From Microdochium bolleyi (taxonomy: Eukaryota > Ascomycota > Sordariomycetes > Xylariales > Microdochiaceae), in NCBI GenBank assembly GCA_001566295.1, contig KQ964255.1, positions 1 to 64,000 on the forward strand: a DNA stretch of 64,000 nt, read 5' to 3'. A model generated the notes under the pieces. The model did not search any database and was not told the DNA's origin. It worked only from the letters and a program-made list of their open reading frames with translations. This document shows, piece after piece, positions 32,612-43,952 of the stretch. Numbering within the stretch: the first letter of the stretch is position 1; each line of letters starts with the position of its first letter. A program made the translations under genes and the position numbers.

Positions 32612-33994
32612 CTTGCTGGCGTGGTGGGTGTCGCTGCTGGTATTGTTGTAGTGTGCAACTGTGCGGCTGGGCACGCTCCTGCCCTGTGCACTATGTCGAG
32701 ATGGATCAACAAATGTGAAGCGAGGGGAGGAGGGTGTTGGGAGGCCCGTGGCCGGCACCGAGCTGATGGCGTAGTTTCTGGCCGCGACAGGAGCCCTGAA
32801 CGGCGTGCAAGTTGGAGGAGATTGTGTAATGTGCGCACAGGTATCACCTCTGACGGTGGTCTCGTGCAGATTGCCGACGTGCTTGTTCTCACACCTCCAG
32901 GCGTGCCGTGTCACTGCCCAGGGGTTTCTCATCAAACGGGCGTTGCCTGCTGGTGCTGGGAGGCAGATAGGTCCGTTGGTAGCATGTGATGTGAGAATAA
33001 CGTCGAGCTCCGCTCAGCGGTCTTGTACAAGTTGGCCAAGCGATAGCCGCCTGCCCGATCTGCTCAGGTTGCGGTGCTTCACCACGAGTGCAGGATTGTG
33101 TGTGTGTGTCTGTGTGTGTTAAGCTGGAGATGATCAGCTTAGTGTAGAGGATGTGGGAGATATCATGAGACCTCAAGGCAGGAGCTACCCGGGGTGGACG
33201 TTATTGTGCTTTGTCAGGTGGTCAGACCAGGAAAGTTACATCCCAGCTAATCTGAAATCCGCCACAACGTTTAGTCCAAGAAACCAGACGAAGATGACAA
33301 CTTGGGCAAAACTGACTCCACGGACGAGATACAAGCATTTGACATCAAGTTGAAGTCATTGACCGTTGACACTAGGGACAACCAGCAGCCTGTGCCCCGC
33401 CCGCCAGTCGACTTCCCCGCAAACCCAGTGACGATCCCGGTGCCCCGCTCGAGGACGTCTCGGGAACACGCGTCAGCGCTCGACAGCGTCCACAGTGTCA
33501 GAGACGATGTCGCCAGGTTTTGGAACAGGCCGAAGCCAAAGAATGCTCTGGAATGCCAAGCTGCTGGGCTCGGTAGAACCAAGAAGGCTAGAGCAGCATT
33601 CGACACGACAGTCGCTGTGCTTGTGTGGTTAAGAGCAGGATATCGCCGAGACCTCGAGTCATCACATACAACAGGCACGAGCGTGTAGCATATCACGAGT
33701 GTGCATAAGACCAGCCAGAGTCAACATAAGCGACAGGGAAAAGTTTCGAGAGTCTTCGTGTTGGGCCTTCTCTAGAGGCAATGATCCATTGCTGCAAAGG
33801 AAAATGCTTTTGCCGCTGACTGGCAGTACATGAAAGGTCGTAAGGCGCAGTGGCGCGACCTCTTTGTGATGATGACAAAATGAAAATGTCCCCTGGTAGT
33901 ATAGGAGTTGAACGACAAAATACGACCCAACGCCATGCTCTGAGGCCCAGAATAGCCCGGCCTCTTGTAAAGTCAAAAATAGAATCGCACGAGC
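32612..33994. other. Gene-free stretch
   Basis: Holds the PIMT promoter (with its open N-terminal extension to 32935) and the 3' flank of the Bsd2 gene. It contains a GT microsatellite at 33097-33120. Frames of about 130-140 codons near 33.3 kb overlap on both strands and lack domain character. Confidence 0.5.
33097..33120. repeat. GT dinucleotide microsatellite
   Basis: A near-perfect GT run interrupted once by a C. No further significance can be read. Confidence 0.85.
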
Positions 33995-35104
33995 TTAGAC
34001 GACCCGGTCAGGACTCTCGCCGGTGGCAATAATCGGAATACCGAGCCCCCTGTCCGGGCTCTGCAGGACCAGCTGCTCGTGCCGGCGGGCTCGGATGTAG
34101 TCGCTGACTGCCCGGATGAGGATGAACCAGCCGACAATCATGAGCAAGTACGCTATCCAGTCGCTGCTAGACAGCTCGTCCAGGATCGAACCGCCCTCGC
34201 CAGCGCCGACCTTGTTGGGATCGAAGTCGTGGCTGTTGGGGTCTGGTGGCTGTGCGTATCCGTCTGATGGAGAACCCTCCATGCTGCCGCCGTCGCTTAC
34301 GGCACTCTTCATATAGAAACCGTACTGGATGAGCGTGACACCGAGACCCGCACGCGAGCCGTTCTTGGCCGCGTGGGACGAGTGGAGGAGGTAGGTGAGG
34401 AGGAACCCGACGAGCTGGAACGACATGCTGATCATGCCGTTCCAGATGAAGCTGAAAACTGAGCCGACCGGCATGCCGTCGATGTAGACTTCGTCGGGCC
34501 CGCCAAGACCAGGCGCAAGGATTGTCGTTTCCCAGTAGGGTGGTGCTGAGTCGGCTGCTGCTTGCTCGTATGTCTGCAAAGAGCGGGTTAGTACTAGATA
34601 GTCTCATGGTATTTCTCGTCCTGAGATTGAGCTTACCGGAGGCTGCTCTTCCACAATCTTCTCTCCCCTCTCTGGCCTGGCTGTCATGTTGGAGAAGACG
34701 CCATCGGACTGGATGCCGCCGCCGTATACCCTCGATCCGTTGTTGGCGTTGGCAGCAGCAGGCTGGGGCGTGCGCGCGGCAGGCTGTGTCGCCGCACCGG
34801 TCTGAACAGCGCTGTAGCCGTTTGACGTGGGGGCGGGAAGGTCGAACGTAGACGACCGAGAGACGGGGAAGGAGTTGCCGCGGACTAGGCGCTGCCTGTC
34901 ATCGGGTTCGTCATCGCTGTCGCTGCCGTCGGCGTCGAAGGCATCGGCGAGAGTCGGGTCGACCCCATCTCGCCGCCTCTCGTTGGACGAGCTGCGTGAT
35001 CGGAATGATGGCGGCGGGGAGTCTGGTGTGCGCGAGGATGGGTTGTTGCCGGAGGGACTGTTGGAATCGTCGTCCGTGGTGTTGATGCGCTCGTACCGAG
35101 CCAT
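33995..35104 (-). CDS. Bsd2/NDFIP-type NEDD4-family adaptor membrane protein
   Basis: Exons 34637-35104 and 33995-34573 joined across a 63-nt intron (GTAAGC...CAG) give 348 residues. An Arg/Ser/Pro/Asp-rich cytosolic half is followed by a PPTY motif at 155-158 that is created exactly at the splice junction, and an APPYW at 166-170. Three hydrophobic segments follow (SVFSFIWNGMISMSFQLVGF onward; GLGVTLIQYGFYM; WIAYLLMIVGWFILIRAV). Bsd2/NDFIP proteins use PPxY motifs to recruit Rsp5/NEDD4 ubiquitin ligases and direct metal transporters and other membrane proteins to the vacuole, from Golgi and endosomes. The spacer between spans 2 and 3 is longer than usual, with a Gly/Asp/Ser-rich loop. Start at MARYERINTT, context GCCACCATGGC on the sense strand, preferred over an upstream ATG. 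Confidence 0.88.
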
Positions 35105-36746
35105 GGTGGCGGGAGGGTGCCGCACGAGCGACTGCGATGATTAAGGAGCGTGTAGATTGATTTGAAGACAGACGTCGGACGTGGCGAAGGTGCGCAGCGC
35201 GAGAGAGTGAGGTTGTTGTCGATGGAGGTGGGAAGAGGAGAGAGGAGAGAGGCTGCGAGTGGCAACTTGGAGGTGTCAGGGGACCCCGTGCCCGTGCCGT
35301 GGAGTCTCGAGAGTGTCGTGCGACGCTGCAGGCGCAGCGGAGCAGCCCACTGACTAGGGCGGCGCTTGGCGGGAAGGTGGCCTGCACTCGTGACAGTGAC
35401 AACCGAGACGGCGAGACGGCGAGGTGATGAGGCGGAGGTTGCGCAGGAGTGAATGGGCAGTATAGCAGTAAATGGATGTCTCTAAAAGGACAAACTACGA
35501 GCACAAATAAAAAGAGCTAAGAAGAGCTGATAGGATGGTACCGGAGATGACGGACGACCGACACCATACGGCGAAGGCCTCCCACGGCAGGGGGTGGAAT
35601 GGGCCGCGCAGCGCTTCTCGCGCCTTGGGGTCCGACCGAGCCGGTGGCCAGCGGGAAGAGCTGAGGTAAGCAGCCCAGGCGAGCCAGGCAGCATCTCTGC
35701 AACGAGTCAGCCCAGCGCAGTCTGCCGGGTAGGCACAGGCACCTGCGAGTGCACAAGCTTGGCGCCACGTTTCTGATTGGTTTCGGCGGATAGTGCGGCC
35801 TGGTTTCACCATGCTGTGAACACGAGCTTGCAATTTCAACTCCTGCTCCAAGCATGCGGCTGTCTCTCGCAGCGGCACAACTGGCTGCTTTTCCCCTTGG
35901 TCGACTGGAGGAGTCTCTCGGTGCAAAGCTGTCCCTTGACCACCAGATGGTCCCAAGTCGTCCCCCTCGTTGCAACAACCCTGGAGAGCAGTCCATGCCA
36001 GACGCCCAGAGCCGCCCAGCATTCCCTCTTTGGGAAGTCTTCGTGAAGCCAGTCACGATCTGACTGGCGGAGCCCCAGTGGACACTCCGACACCCGCAGT
36101 GGAGCCTCCCGAGGCTGGTTTCCGCGCGCCCCGATTCCGCCCCCGCATTTGGGCCTTGATGCGTCGCCATGTCTCTCCGTACCTGAGGGTTAACAACAAG
36201 ATACAATACATCGGCCTCTTACCATATCCGCAGGAACATGTTTCTCGGCCAAGCCTATCCGGACCAGTTTGTTTGCAATACATTCTTACCTGGCCATGCC
36301 CACCACTCACGACGCCCTTCCACGGGTGTTGAAGCCCTCATGTGTCCACGATCGTGATTGATACGAAGCACTCGCATCCCACTTACAAGAGCATCACGAA
36401 AGAAAGAATCCGACTGCATATTACCAGGTCCCCAAGGCAGGTCCCGTCGGACTCGACACAGAGTCCGAAGCCGAGGCCAATGAAGATCTGGCGGAGCGCT
36501 AGTGTTGGAGATCAGGCGCGGGGAAGCCCGCATGCCCTTCGTCAAATCCCGGCTTTATGCAGCAGACAGTCTCCAGATCTGCAGGCTGAAGGCCCAAATA
36601 CCTGCTGGAGAAATTCATTGACGAATGGAGACGCCCTGCACAGCCTTTCAAGTCGCACATGACGGATATAAAGTGACCGCCCGTCCCTCAGGACATCCGG
36701 GAATCTCGAAGTTGCACCCATACAATAACACGTATCGTATACAATC
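35105..36746. other. Gene-free stretch
   Basis: 1.6 kb between divergent starts of Bsd2 (minus) and the Baeyer-Villiger enzyme (plus). A 229-codon minus frame at 35517-36206 has the Arg/Ser/Gly-rich composition of noise. The right end carries a TATA box. Confidence 0.5.
36667..36673 (+). promoter_or_regulatory. TATA box of the Baeyer-Villiger gene
   Basis: TATAAAG lies about 75 bp before the ATG at 36747, a usual distance for a fungal TATA element. Assignment is by position only. Confidence 0.4.
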
Positions 36747-38606
36747 ATGGGCTCCGTATCGCTCCCAGAGAGCCCCGACGTCATCGTCGTCGGCGCAGGC
36801 TTCAGCGGCCTGTACGCGCTGCACCGCTTCGCTCAGCTCGGCCTCACGACGCGCTGCTTCGAGTCTGGCAGCGACGTCGGCGGCGTCTGGCACTGGAACC
36901 GGTACCCGGGCGCCCGCGTCGACTCCGAGTTCCCCTTCTACCAGCTCAACCTGCCCAAGCTGTGGCGCGGCTTCGACTTCACCGAGCGCTTCCCGGACCA
37001 CGTCGAGATCCGGCGGTACCTGAACCACGTCGCCGACACGCTGCAGCTGCGCCAGCGCATCGAGTTCGACAGCAAGGTGACCTCGGCGCGGTGGTCCGAG
37101 GCTGATAGGAAGTGGACCGTCACCACGTCCGCTGGGCATCAGGTGTCGGCAAGGTACCTCTTCTCCTGCACGGGCCTGCTGCACAAGACCAACACTCCGA
37201 ACTTCCCGGGGCTCGACAAGTACAAGGGCACAGTGCACCATTCGGGCGACTGGTCCGACTCCATCGGCGACCTCGCCGGCCAGCGCGTGTGCGTCGTCGG
37301 CGCGGGCGCCACAGGCGTGCAGATCGTGTCGGCGCTCGGCAAGACCGCGGCGCGTCTGACCTCCCTCGTCCGGCGGCCCAGCTACTGCCTGCCCATGGCC
37401 AACCGCAGCCTGTCGCCCGCCGAGGTCGCCGCCTGGAAGCCCATGCTGCCCAGCATCCTCGGCGTCGCCCGCAAGACCTCCGCGTCGGGCCTGCTAGCCA
37501 CCCGGCCTGCCGAATCGATCTGGTCCGTCCCCGAGGCAGAGCGTGAGGCATACTACGAGTATCTCTGGCGGGCTGGCGGGTTCGGCTTCGGGCAAGGGAA
37601 TTACCCGGACATGATTGTCGATGCGAAGGCGAACCGCATCGCGTACGACTTTTGGTGTAAGAAGACCCGCAAGAGGATCACGGACCCAAAGAAGCGCGAC
37701 ATCCTCGCGCCCCTGGAGCCGCCGTACCCATTCATGACGCGGCGGGTCCCGCTCGAGCACGACTACTACGATGTCGTAAATAGGGACAATGTGGATGTCG
37801 TGGACCTCAAGGCTACCCCGATCAAGGAGTTTACAGAGACAGGGGTGGTGTTTGAGGGTGGGGGGAGCTGCGAGTTTGAGCATCTCATCATGGCGACGGG
37901 GTTTGAGAGTTTCAGCGGATCGTGAGTTCTGCCTTCTGCAATCACTTGTGCAACCAAAAAGGTATAGCTGAGGTGCTGGTCGTTGCTGACGTGGGACTTC
38001 GGAGAAAACAGGCTTGTCAACATGGGCCTTCTCGACAAGAACGGCAGGGACATCAAGGACATCTGGGCAGAGACCGGCATCGAGACATACATGGGCCTCA
38101 GCATCCACGGTTTCCCCAACTTCTTCATGTGCTACAGCCCGCAAGGTAAAATTCACTGCCCGCACTTCACCAATCCGTCTCCCTTCTTTTTCCCATTCCC
38201 TTTGCCTGGACGCGACTGACACCCTCTCCTTCAATTCCCAGCGCCAACGGCCCTCTCCAATGGCCCCACGATCATAGAGTGCCAGGTCGACTACGTCGTC
38301 GACGCGATCCAGGCGCTTGAGACGCAGGCGGGCCCGACGGCCGCGAGGATCGAGCCGACCAGGGCCGCACAGGAAGCCTGGTGCCAGATGGTCGACGCCA
38401 TGGCGCGCCCGACGCTCTTCGTGCAAACCGAGTCGTGGTGGACCGCGAGCAACATCGAGGGCAGGAAGCCCCAGATGCTGACGTACCTGGGCGGGATCCC
38501 AGAATACGAGAAGCAGATCCGGGAGACGATCGGTGGGGGGTGGAAGGGGTACGATGTCGGGAGGAAAGCTGAGAGAGGGGTAGGCTTGCCAACGTCGGTG
38601 ATGTAG
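36747..38606 (+). CDS. Baeyer-Villiger-type flavin monooxygenase
   Basis: Exons 36747-37921, 38012-38145 and 38242-38606, introns of 90 and 96 nt, 557 residues. The first FAD-binding Rossmann motif GAGFSG is at 16-21, followed by ESGSDVGGVWHWNRYPGARV, typical of cyclohexanone-monooxygenase-like enzymes. The BVMO fingerprint appears as YKGTVHHSGDW near 158-168, with Tyr for the usual Phe. The NADPH-binding Rossmann motif VVGAGATG is near 183-190. The conserved LIMATGFES is followed by the first intron. The C-terminal exon contains LGGIPEYEKQI. Such enzymes insert oxygen next to ketones or oxygenate heteroatoms, cytosolic, and are common in secondary metabolism. It is 5.4 kb beyond the UstYa gene with two housekeeping genes between, so membership in the peptide locus is only possible. 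A TATA box lies at -75. Confidence 0.9.
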
Positions 38607-39055
38607 GTAATAAATCCGGATATAATCATGGCGAATGCAAGCACAGATTCTGAGCTTGCGTAAAGCACGGCTTATCTTGACGGCGACTTGGCGCAACTGA
38701 GACGCGAGTACAGCATGATTTCGGGAGCCCAACGACGGCTGGCTGCATGGCCGGGACATCGTCGGGCGTGCGTGCTTTATGACCAACGAGAACACAAACT
38801 CTGGCGGGAGAATGTTTCCTTGCTGCAGGAGTCTCATGTACTACCTCTTTCCTGCTTGTCATGTTGCACAGGGACAACGGTGGTCGTGGTCGCAAGAGAA
38901 CACCGCTGGTGACAACCAACGGCTCGATGTGAAAGGCCAAAGCCCTTGGGCCGGATGTTACCTCTCTTCTTGCCTCTCAATTCGTCTTCCTACGTGCTCA
39001 AACTCGGGTGCGTGGACCGCACTCTATATCGAAGCCCACCCGACTCCATCAACAA
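38607..39055. other. Short gene-free stretch
   Basis: 449 bp of intergenic DNA before the first member of the tandem family. Nothing recognised. Confidence 0.5.
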
Positions 39056-39859
39056 ATGACTCACACACCCGCAGCTATGGCCTCTCCATTTTTATCATCT
39101 TCTTCTTCTTCACCCTCATCCTCCTCCACCGAAACTGGCCGCGCCCCGGATACACCAGGATGGATCCTCCCCATCTACCCCGACACTGGCTGGGCCGCGA
39201 ACGTCGACTTTCTGATCATGATCATCACACGGGCCGACAGTACCATCGCCCTCACCGACGGCAACAAATCCCTCGAGGGCTGTCTCGAGTGCTTCGCCGC
39301 CGAACAGACAGAAGACTTCGAGACAGTAACTTCCACCAGCCCGGCCATCGCCAGCGATAAAACCAGGTTCACGCGCCGTTGGACGACCCTCGGGCAGCCC
39401 TGCACCGAGAGGATCCGCAGGGCGGCGGGCCTGGTGAACGAGGTGGTGCCTGCTGAGGCCGGGAGCCGAGCTGACCTGCTGCTGTATGTCTTCCGGGCCG
39501 TCGTGCCAGCGGGCAGCTGGGCTTTCTATCTGAGCAAGACGGCCTGCGGGGAGGCGTGCCAGGAGGACAACCGGGTCTTTGCTGTGCAGGTGTCGGATGC
39601 GATGGATGCGGTGACCTGCTCACAGGTCTATGAGAGTAGGTTGCTACCATGGTGGGACTAGCCCAAAGCTGATCTGATGCTGACTTGTCGTCTAGGAAGC
39701 ACGTATGCAACGCTGAGAGACGTGATACTCAAGAACAGGGAGGAGCGCAGGATGTTTGCAGATCAGCTGAAGGACTTCCAGTACCACGGGAAGCCCGCGG
39801 GGCCGGCGAGAGGCGATCCGGCTTCGCAGGTGCAGGTTTGGCCCAGGGTGTCTGGGTGA
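39056..39859 (+). CDS. Tandem-family protein A, unknown function
   Basis: Exons 39056-39635 and 39696-39859, 60-nt intron with GCTGAC branch site, 247 residues. First member of a four-gene tandem family. A Ser-rich N-terminus (residues about 8-25) precedes the core: GWAANVDFLIMIITRA, then LEGCLECFAAEQTED, and LLYVFRAVVPAGSWAFYLSK near the end of exon 1, followed by strands VFAVQVSD. The single intron has phase 1, as in all four genes. Exon 2 encodes a charged helical tail (STYATLRDVILKNREERRMF). No signal peptide or membrane span; probably cytosolic or nuclear. Closest to protein B (shared VDFLIM/IDFLIM, YVFRAVVPAGSWAFYLS/WVFRAVVPSGVWAFYLS). Met8 (39077) is an alternative start. Family not recognised from known domains. 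Confidence 0.75.
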
Positions 39860-40709
39860 GCATGGAACCATACAAGCATTTGAGCCACTCCTTGACTACT
39901 GTACCCACGGATCTGGCAGTTTTGCTCGCTGCCATCTTGTGTCCCAATACTCGGATTGTTTTCCATCACCTACCGGGCAAGCCTACAGTACTCATATGTG
40001 CCGGGACTAGGGAGAAGTTGGAATCGTAGAGCGCTGCTCAAAGTCCTTATTCCATACCTGTACTCCCTCGTGCAAACATCAACTTAAGGTTTGTCTTGAA
40101 TACCAAAGGAGCACCACAACATGAGGAAGTGATGACTCGGGAGCCGGGAACAGCATTTCGTGGCCGAGGCCGAAGTCCACATTCTCTGGACAAAGAATAA
40201 TGGTGTTACGAATGTGGAATGTCCTAGGTGAATGTCTTTGGCGGGCTTGTCTGGCCCCCGTCGTTTAGATGTAAAACCAGCCACGAGTCTAACATACCAT
40301 CTGGACCTGGCCAACCTGTGTTACTTGCCAGCCCAAGCTTTGTAACCAAGGTCAAAGAATATGTAACCATTCTTTTACAATCTCCCTTTCACGGAGGCTT
40401 TTCCATGACCCCCGGGCTACGGGTTCTGACAAAGAGCATGGTCGGACGTTGGATCTTTCTCCTGACGCTGTGAAACTGAGTGACCACTTCGGGAGAGAAG
40501 CTTTGATGCGAATTCTCTTCGGTAATATAACAAAAGAAGATCATGTGGAAAGAGGAGTGCCAAGGTCAACAAGACAGGATATAAAATGTTCACGGACTGA
40601 ACGACAAGTAAAGCCACGTTCGAGCTCAACCACAGGCAAACAACCTCAACCAGCCAGCATAGTCCGTACGATATTTGACAACGAGCTGAAACGCACGGCG
40701 AGCACTGCA
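39860..40709. other. Intergenic region with TATA box
   Basis: 850 bp between family members A and B. The frame of B is open from 40449, but the TATA element at 40580 falls inside it, so this part is read as promoter. No other gene seen. Confidence 0.45.
40580..40586 (+). promoter_or_regulatory. TATA box of tandem-family gene B
   Basis: TATAAAA about 130 bp before the ATG at 40710. Its place inside the open upstream frame argues for the internal start. Confidence 0.45.
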
Positions 40710-41418
40710 ATGTCCGACGCCCTAGAAGGCGCGGTTTTCTACTATCCTGAATGGGAATGGGCCGAAAACATTGACTTCTTGATCATGGTCGTTCGGCGGA
40801 GGTCCAGCAAGAATCACGAACGCAACCCAGTGCTCTACGGAACTCTCGATTGTTTTCAGACAGAAGAACACGCGACAACGGAGGCTTATGTCTCGCGCAC
40901 TGCTGCACGTCAAGCTAGCCAGCACCTAGATGTCGACATCCGCCGAAGACCAAGAGAGTTCACGGTTCGTGGCAAAGCTATACCCACCGCATGGTCCGAA
41001 AGTTTGGGGCTGGGCAAGCCCCCCAAGGGCAAAAAAGACTACCTCTGGGTCTTCAGGGCAGTAGTTCCGTCGGGCGTGTGGGCATTTTACTTAAGCCGTG
41101 AGCCCTTTCCGATATATCGTGAGGTGGACACGCACCGTGTCAGCGTCATAGTCTGTTCAGGCCGCGATGAGCTCTGGTGTAACGAGAAATACCACGGTAC
41201 GTATACACCCAATCCTGGAGCATCCCAAGCGAATCGCCGTAGTCATGAGGTGGCACGCTGACAAGTCCTCTTAAGGGAGCACATATTACGCTCTCAGGGC
41301 CCTGGTGCTGAGTCGCCGAGGCCTCAGAAATTTCGAGGCGGAGCTGAACGACTGGATGACGTACGACATTCCTGGAGGAGGCGCCGGGGGCGCCCCGGCT
41401 GGTCGAGTCATTCGCTGA
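40710..41418 (+). CDS. Tandem-family protein B, unknown function
   Basis: Exons 40710-41196 and 41276-41418, 79-nt intron, 209 residues. Core: ALEGAVFYYPEWEWAENIDF followed by LIMVVRRRSS, VLYGTLDCFQTEE, and YLWVFRAVVPSGVWAFYLSR, then strands RVSVIV. Exon 1 is 487 nt, exactly as in member C, and the intron has phase 1. Exon 2 starts STYYALRALVLSRR, matching STYATLRDVILKN of A, which confirms both splice models. A Gly/Ala-rich C-terminus follows. No signal peptide or membrane span. The frame is open upstream to 40449, but the aligned start with A and the TATA box favour 40710. The acceptor is a less usual AAG. Function unknown. Confidence 0.75.
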
Positions 41419-43173
41419 GGTTCCAACGAAGCTGGTCGTGGTCTCGAGCAATAGCGGTTCTAAGGTCATGGACTGCCGGTTGGGGCCATTTGATACGGTG
41501 CTGCCACTCTGCTTCGAGCCGTTTTTCTGGTGATCGGCTTAAAGACGAGAAAACTTTTCCACCCTTTATCTGAATGGGGGAGTCTTGTTTTTAGTTTGAT
41601 TTCGGTAGTTCAAGGTAGGTCTTTGGGAATCTGAGAGGTTTTGAACCGCTTTTCGGTACGTGGTACTTGTGGGGGGTTTGGCGAGCTACTTCCAATTCCA
41701 GTCGCTCATTTGCTGGGCTGCGCTTCCTAGCACTATCATTTACTTATAACTATGATTTTGTCAGTTCACGTCCTGCTTTTCACCATCGCACTTTCGTCCA
41801 GTTTGATGTTATCGCCGAGACAGCAGCTTGACGCCACTCGAGGTCATCAGGACCCTGGAATTTGCTTCATTAACGCTGATGGCTCACCAGCGGTCAACAC
41901 CGAATCCTCGAGGGTCTCTTCCGGATGAATGTTGCGATACAGGAGCCTTGGAATGCTTGAAGTGTAGCTTGGAGTAAGACTACGCCGCTGGATAGAAATC
42001 TCCATCAATTGCTTGCGCCCCACGATTTGTTTGGTGCACCACTGCGTTGGAATTGTCTTCTTGGGTTGGTTCGCCGCGTCTAATTGCTTGCGACACTCAT
42101 TTACCCTTCTGAACTTCTGAACCTCATAATGAATACCAATAGGCGGGTTCGACATTCGAAGCATGGCACTTCTTGGTTTTCCCTGTTAAGTAATAGCAGA
42201 ATTTAAAAATGAGGTAGGTACATCCAGTAGAGGTAATGCTTCTTTTCATTTGGGCAGATGGTTGAGGAACAGGCAGATAATGGTTGCTAGACTGACTGAC
42301 AACTACTAAGGACTTCTCATCGCCAATAAAGCGTATTGGTGCACATACCATCTGCTTCTCTGCGCCATTTTGTGTTCGCTACAAATTTTTGCCTTCTTGC
42401 AAGATGGAATGTGAGGCGATTCAACAATCATTCAGACCGTAACACAACCAACGTCCGGCCACCAACAAGACTTCAGCCATCTCACCAATACGCAGCACAA
42501 ACAGTCGGTCGTTTCACTAAAAGAATTTTCCCCTCTGGTATTTCTTAAACGTCTACCATGTTGCGTCGCTCGATTTGGATGTCCATGCGCACTTATTCAA
42601 GGCTAAAGATAGTAAGTGTGAGGGATGCTGCGATAGGAAGCTGAAGAACGTTTGCAAGATTTTCTCATCGCATGTCAATACTTAGTTTGATGAGCGAGAT
42701 GAAAGCATCTTATTTTACTGCCATTGAGCACGAATTTGAACGGGAAAGCTGTAGGCAACATTTGTCATTGTTTCTACGCTTGCAAGCATCACTTTAAATC
42801 GCCACGCCGACACTTTGACCGTGACCAAGAGTTAGCCAGCACATTCTTTGTGAGTTATACAAGTTGGACGGACACTATGTCGGCAGTTTGTCAGCCTGGT
42901 CTAAGTAGTAGTGCAGTGCTACCCACCACATTCCGGAGTCAGGGTAACTACTCAGAACAAAAGTTTTTGCGCGGAAAGTGAAGGGGACAATCTCGGAAGG
43001 AGTTGATTCTTGGTCGAAGGCAAGGCACCTTAATGTTCGTGCGTACAATAGTTCCCGCATATAAAAAGAGAGCTGTTCGGATGTCATATGCATCTGCCGC
43101 AGACCACCCACTCCGCACCGACTTCACAACTGCATCTTCTGCCACTCATTAACACTCAACCGAAAACGCTACT
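41419..43173. other. Gene-free, AT-richer stretch
   Basis: 1.75 kb between members B and C, visibly richer in A and T than most of the window. A 105-codon minus frame (41847-42164) has some protein character and could be a relic, but no start, partner exon or family is evident. The right end carries the TATA element of gene C. Confidence 0.5.
43060..43067 (+). promoter_or_regulatory. TATA box of tandem-family gene C
   Basis: TATAAAAA about 110 bp before the ATG at 43174. Confidence 0.45.
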
Positions 43174-43952
43174 ATGCCTTCGCCTTCCGCCAGGACGCAA
43201 GCAACCGCCAAGCAGGAGGCTGCTACCAAAAAGGAGCCCGAGTGCACCTGCAGCAATTTGACCCAGAGAGTTAACAAACCCGAAGGGCTTGACGACACCA
43301 TATGGAACGCGACCGTTGTCTGCGAGCCGGTCGTCAAAGCTGGAGCCTTTGACCTTGTCTTTGCGGTCAAGCCCCCAGCCTCGGAGACCACGCCCATACT
43401 TGAACATTCGACACATTATTCGGCCAGGGGATACCTGACGAGAAAGACTTCGTCGTCAAGCGTCAGCAAGCCGCTCTCGAAGAAGCTGAGCCCCAATGCT
43501 AAGCCCATGACGTACAAGGAAATCTCGTATGAGGGTCACGATTACAAGTGGTTCATGGTATTCCACTTCCATGCCACTGTCGGGGAGTGGGAATTTACCT
43601 GTCCCGGTCTCTTTGGAGACAAGAAGGCCGCCATCAGGGTTGTGGGTTTTAGTGTGCAACGTATGCTAGCATCCCTTTCGCCCACTGAGCGAATTTCTCT
43701 CGTGTCAGAAGTAACCGCTGGCAGATCCGTTTCTAACTTTCATCTGAAATAGTCCAAGCAAAATGTCCCACGATTCTGGATAGCCTCAAGAAAGCATCTG
43801 GATTCGACGAAGACTTCAACATGGAGGATGTTCCAGAGGCAGAGGCTGTCGGTTGTCTGCTGACTCTCGATGAGGTCAGTGAGCCGGACTCGGAGACGTC
43901 GCCAAAGCCATCAAAAGACAAGAGTCAGAAAAAGAGCAAGGCGGGAAAATAA
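43174..43952 (+). CDS. Tandem-family protein C, unknown function
   Basis: Exons 43174-43660 and 43753-43952, 92-nt intron, phase 1, 228 residues. A Ser/Ala/Lys-rich N-terminus with one CTC motif is followed by FDLVFAVKPPASE and, near the end of exon 1, KWFMVFHFHATVGEWEFTCP with strands IRVVGFSV, the same strand pattern as A, B and D. Exon 2 encodes KCPTILDSLKKASGFDEDFN and an acidic stretch, ending in a Lys/Ser-rich tail (KDKSQKKSKAGK). No signal peptide or membrane span; the basic tail could be nuclear-targeting (inference). More diverged from A/B than these are from each other. Function unknown. Confidence 0.72.

Noticed and set aside
35517..36206. 229-codon minus-strand frame between Bsd2 and the Baeyer-Villiger gene
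   Set aside because: Arg/Gly/Ser/Cys-rich noise composition, overlapping frames on both strands, no recognisable motif.
41419..43173. Transposable element in the AT-richer spacer
   Set aside because: No terminal repeats, transposase or reverse-transcriptase motifs seen by eye.
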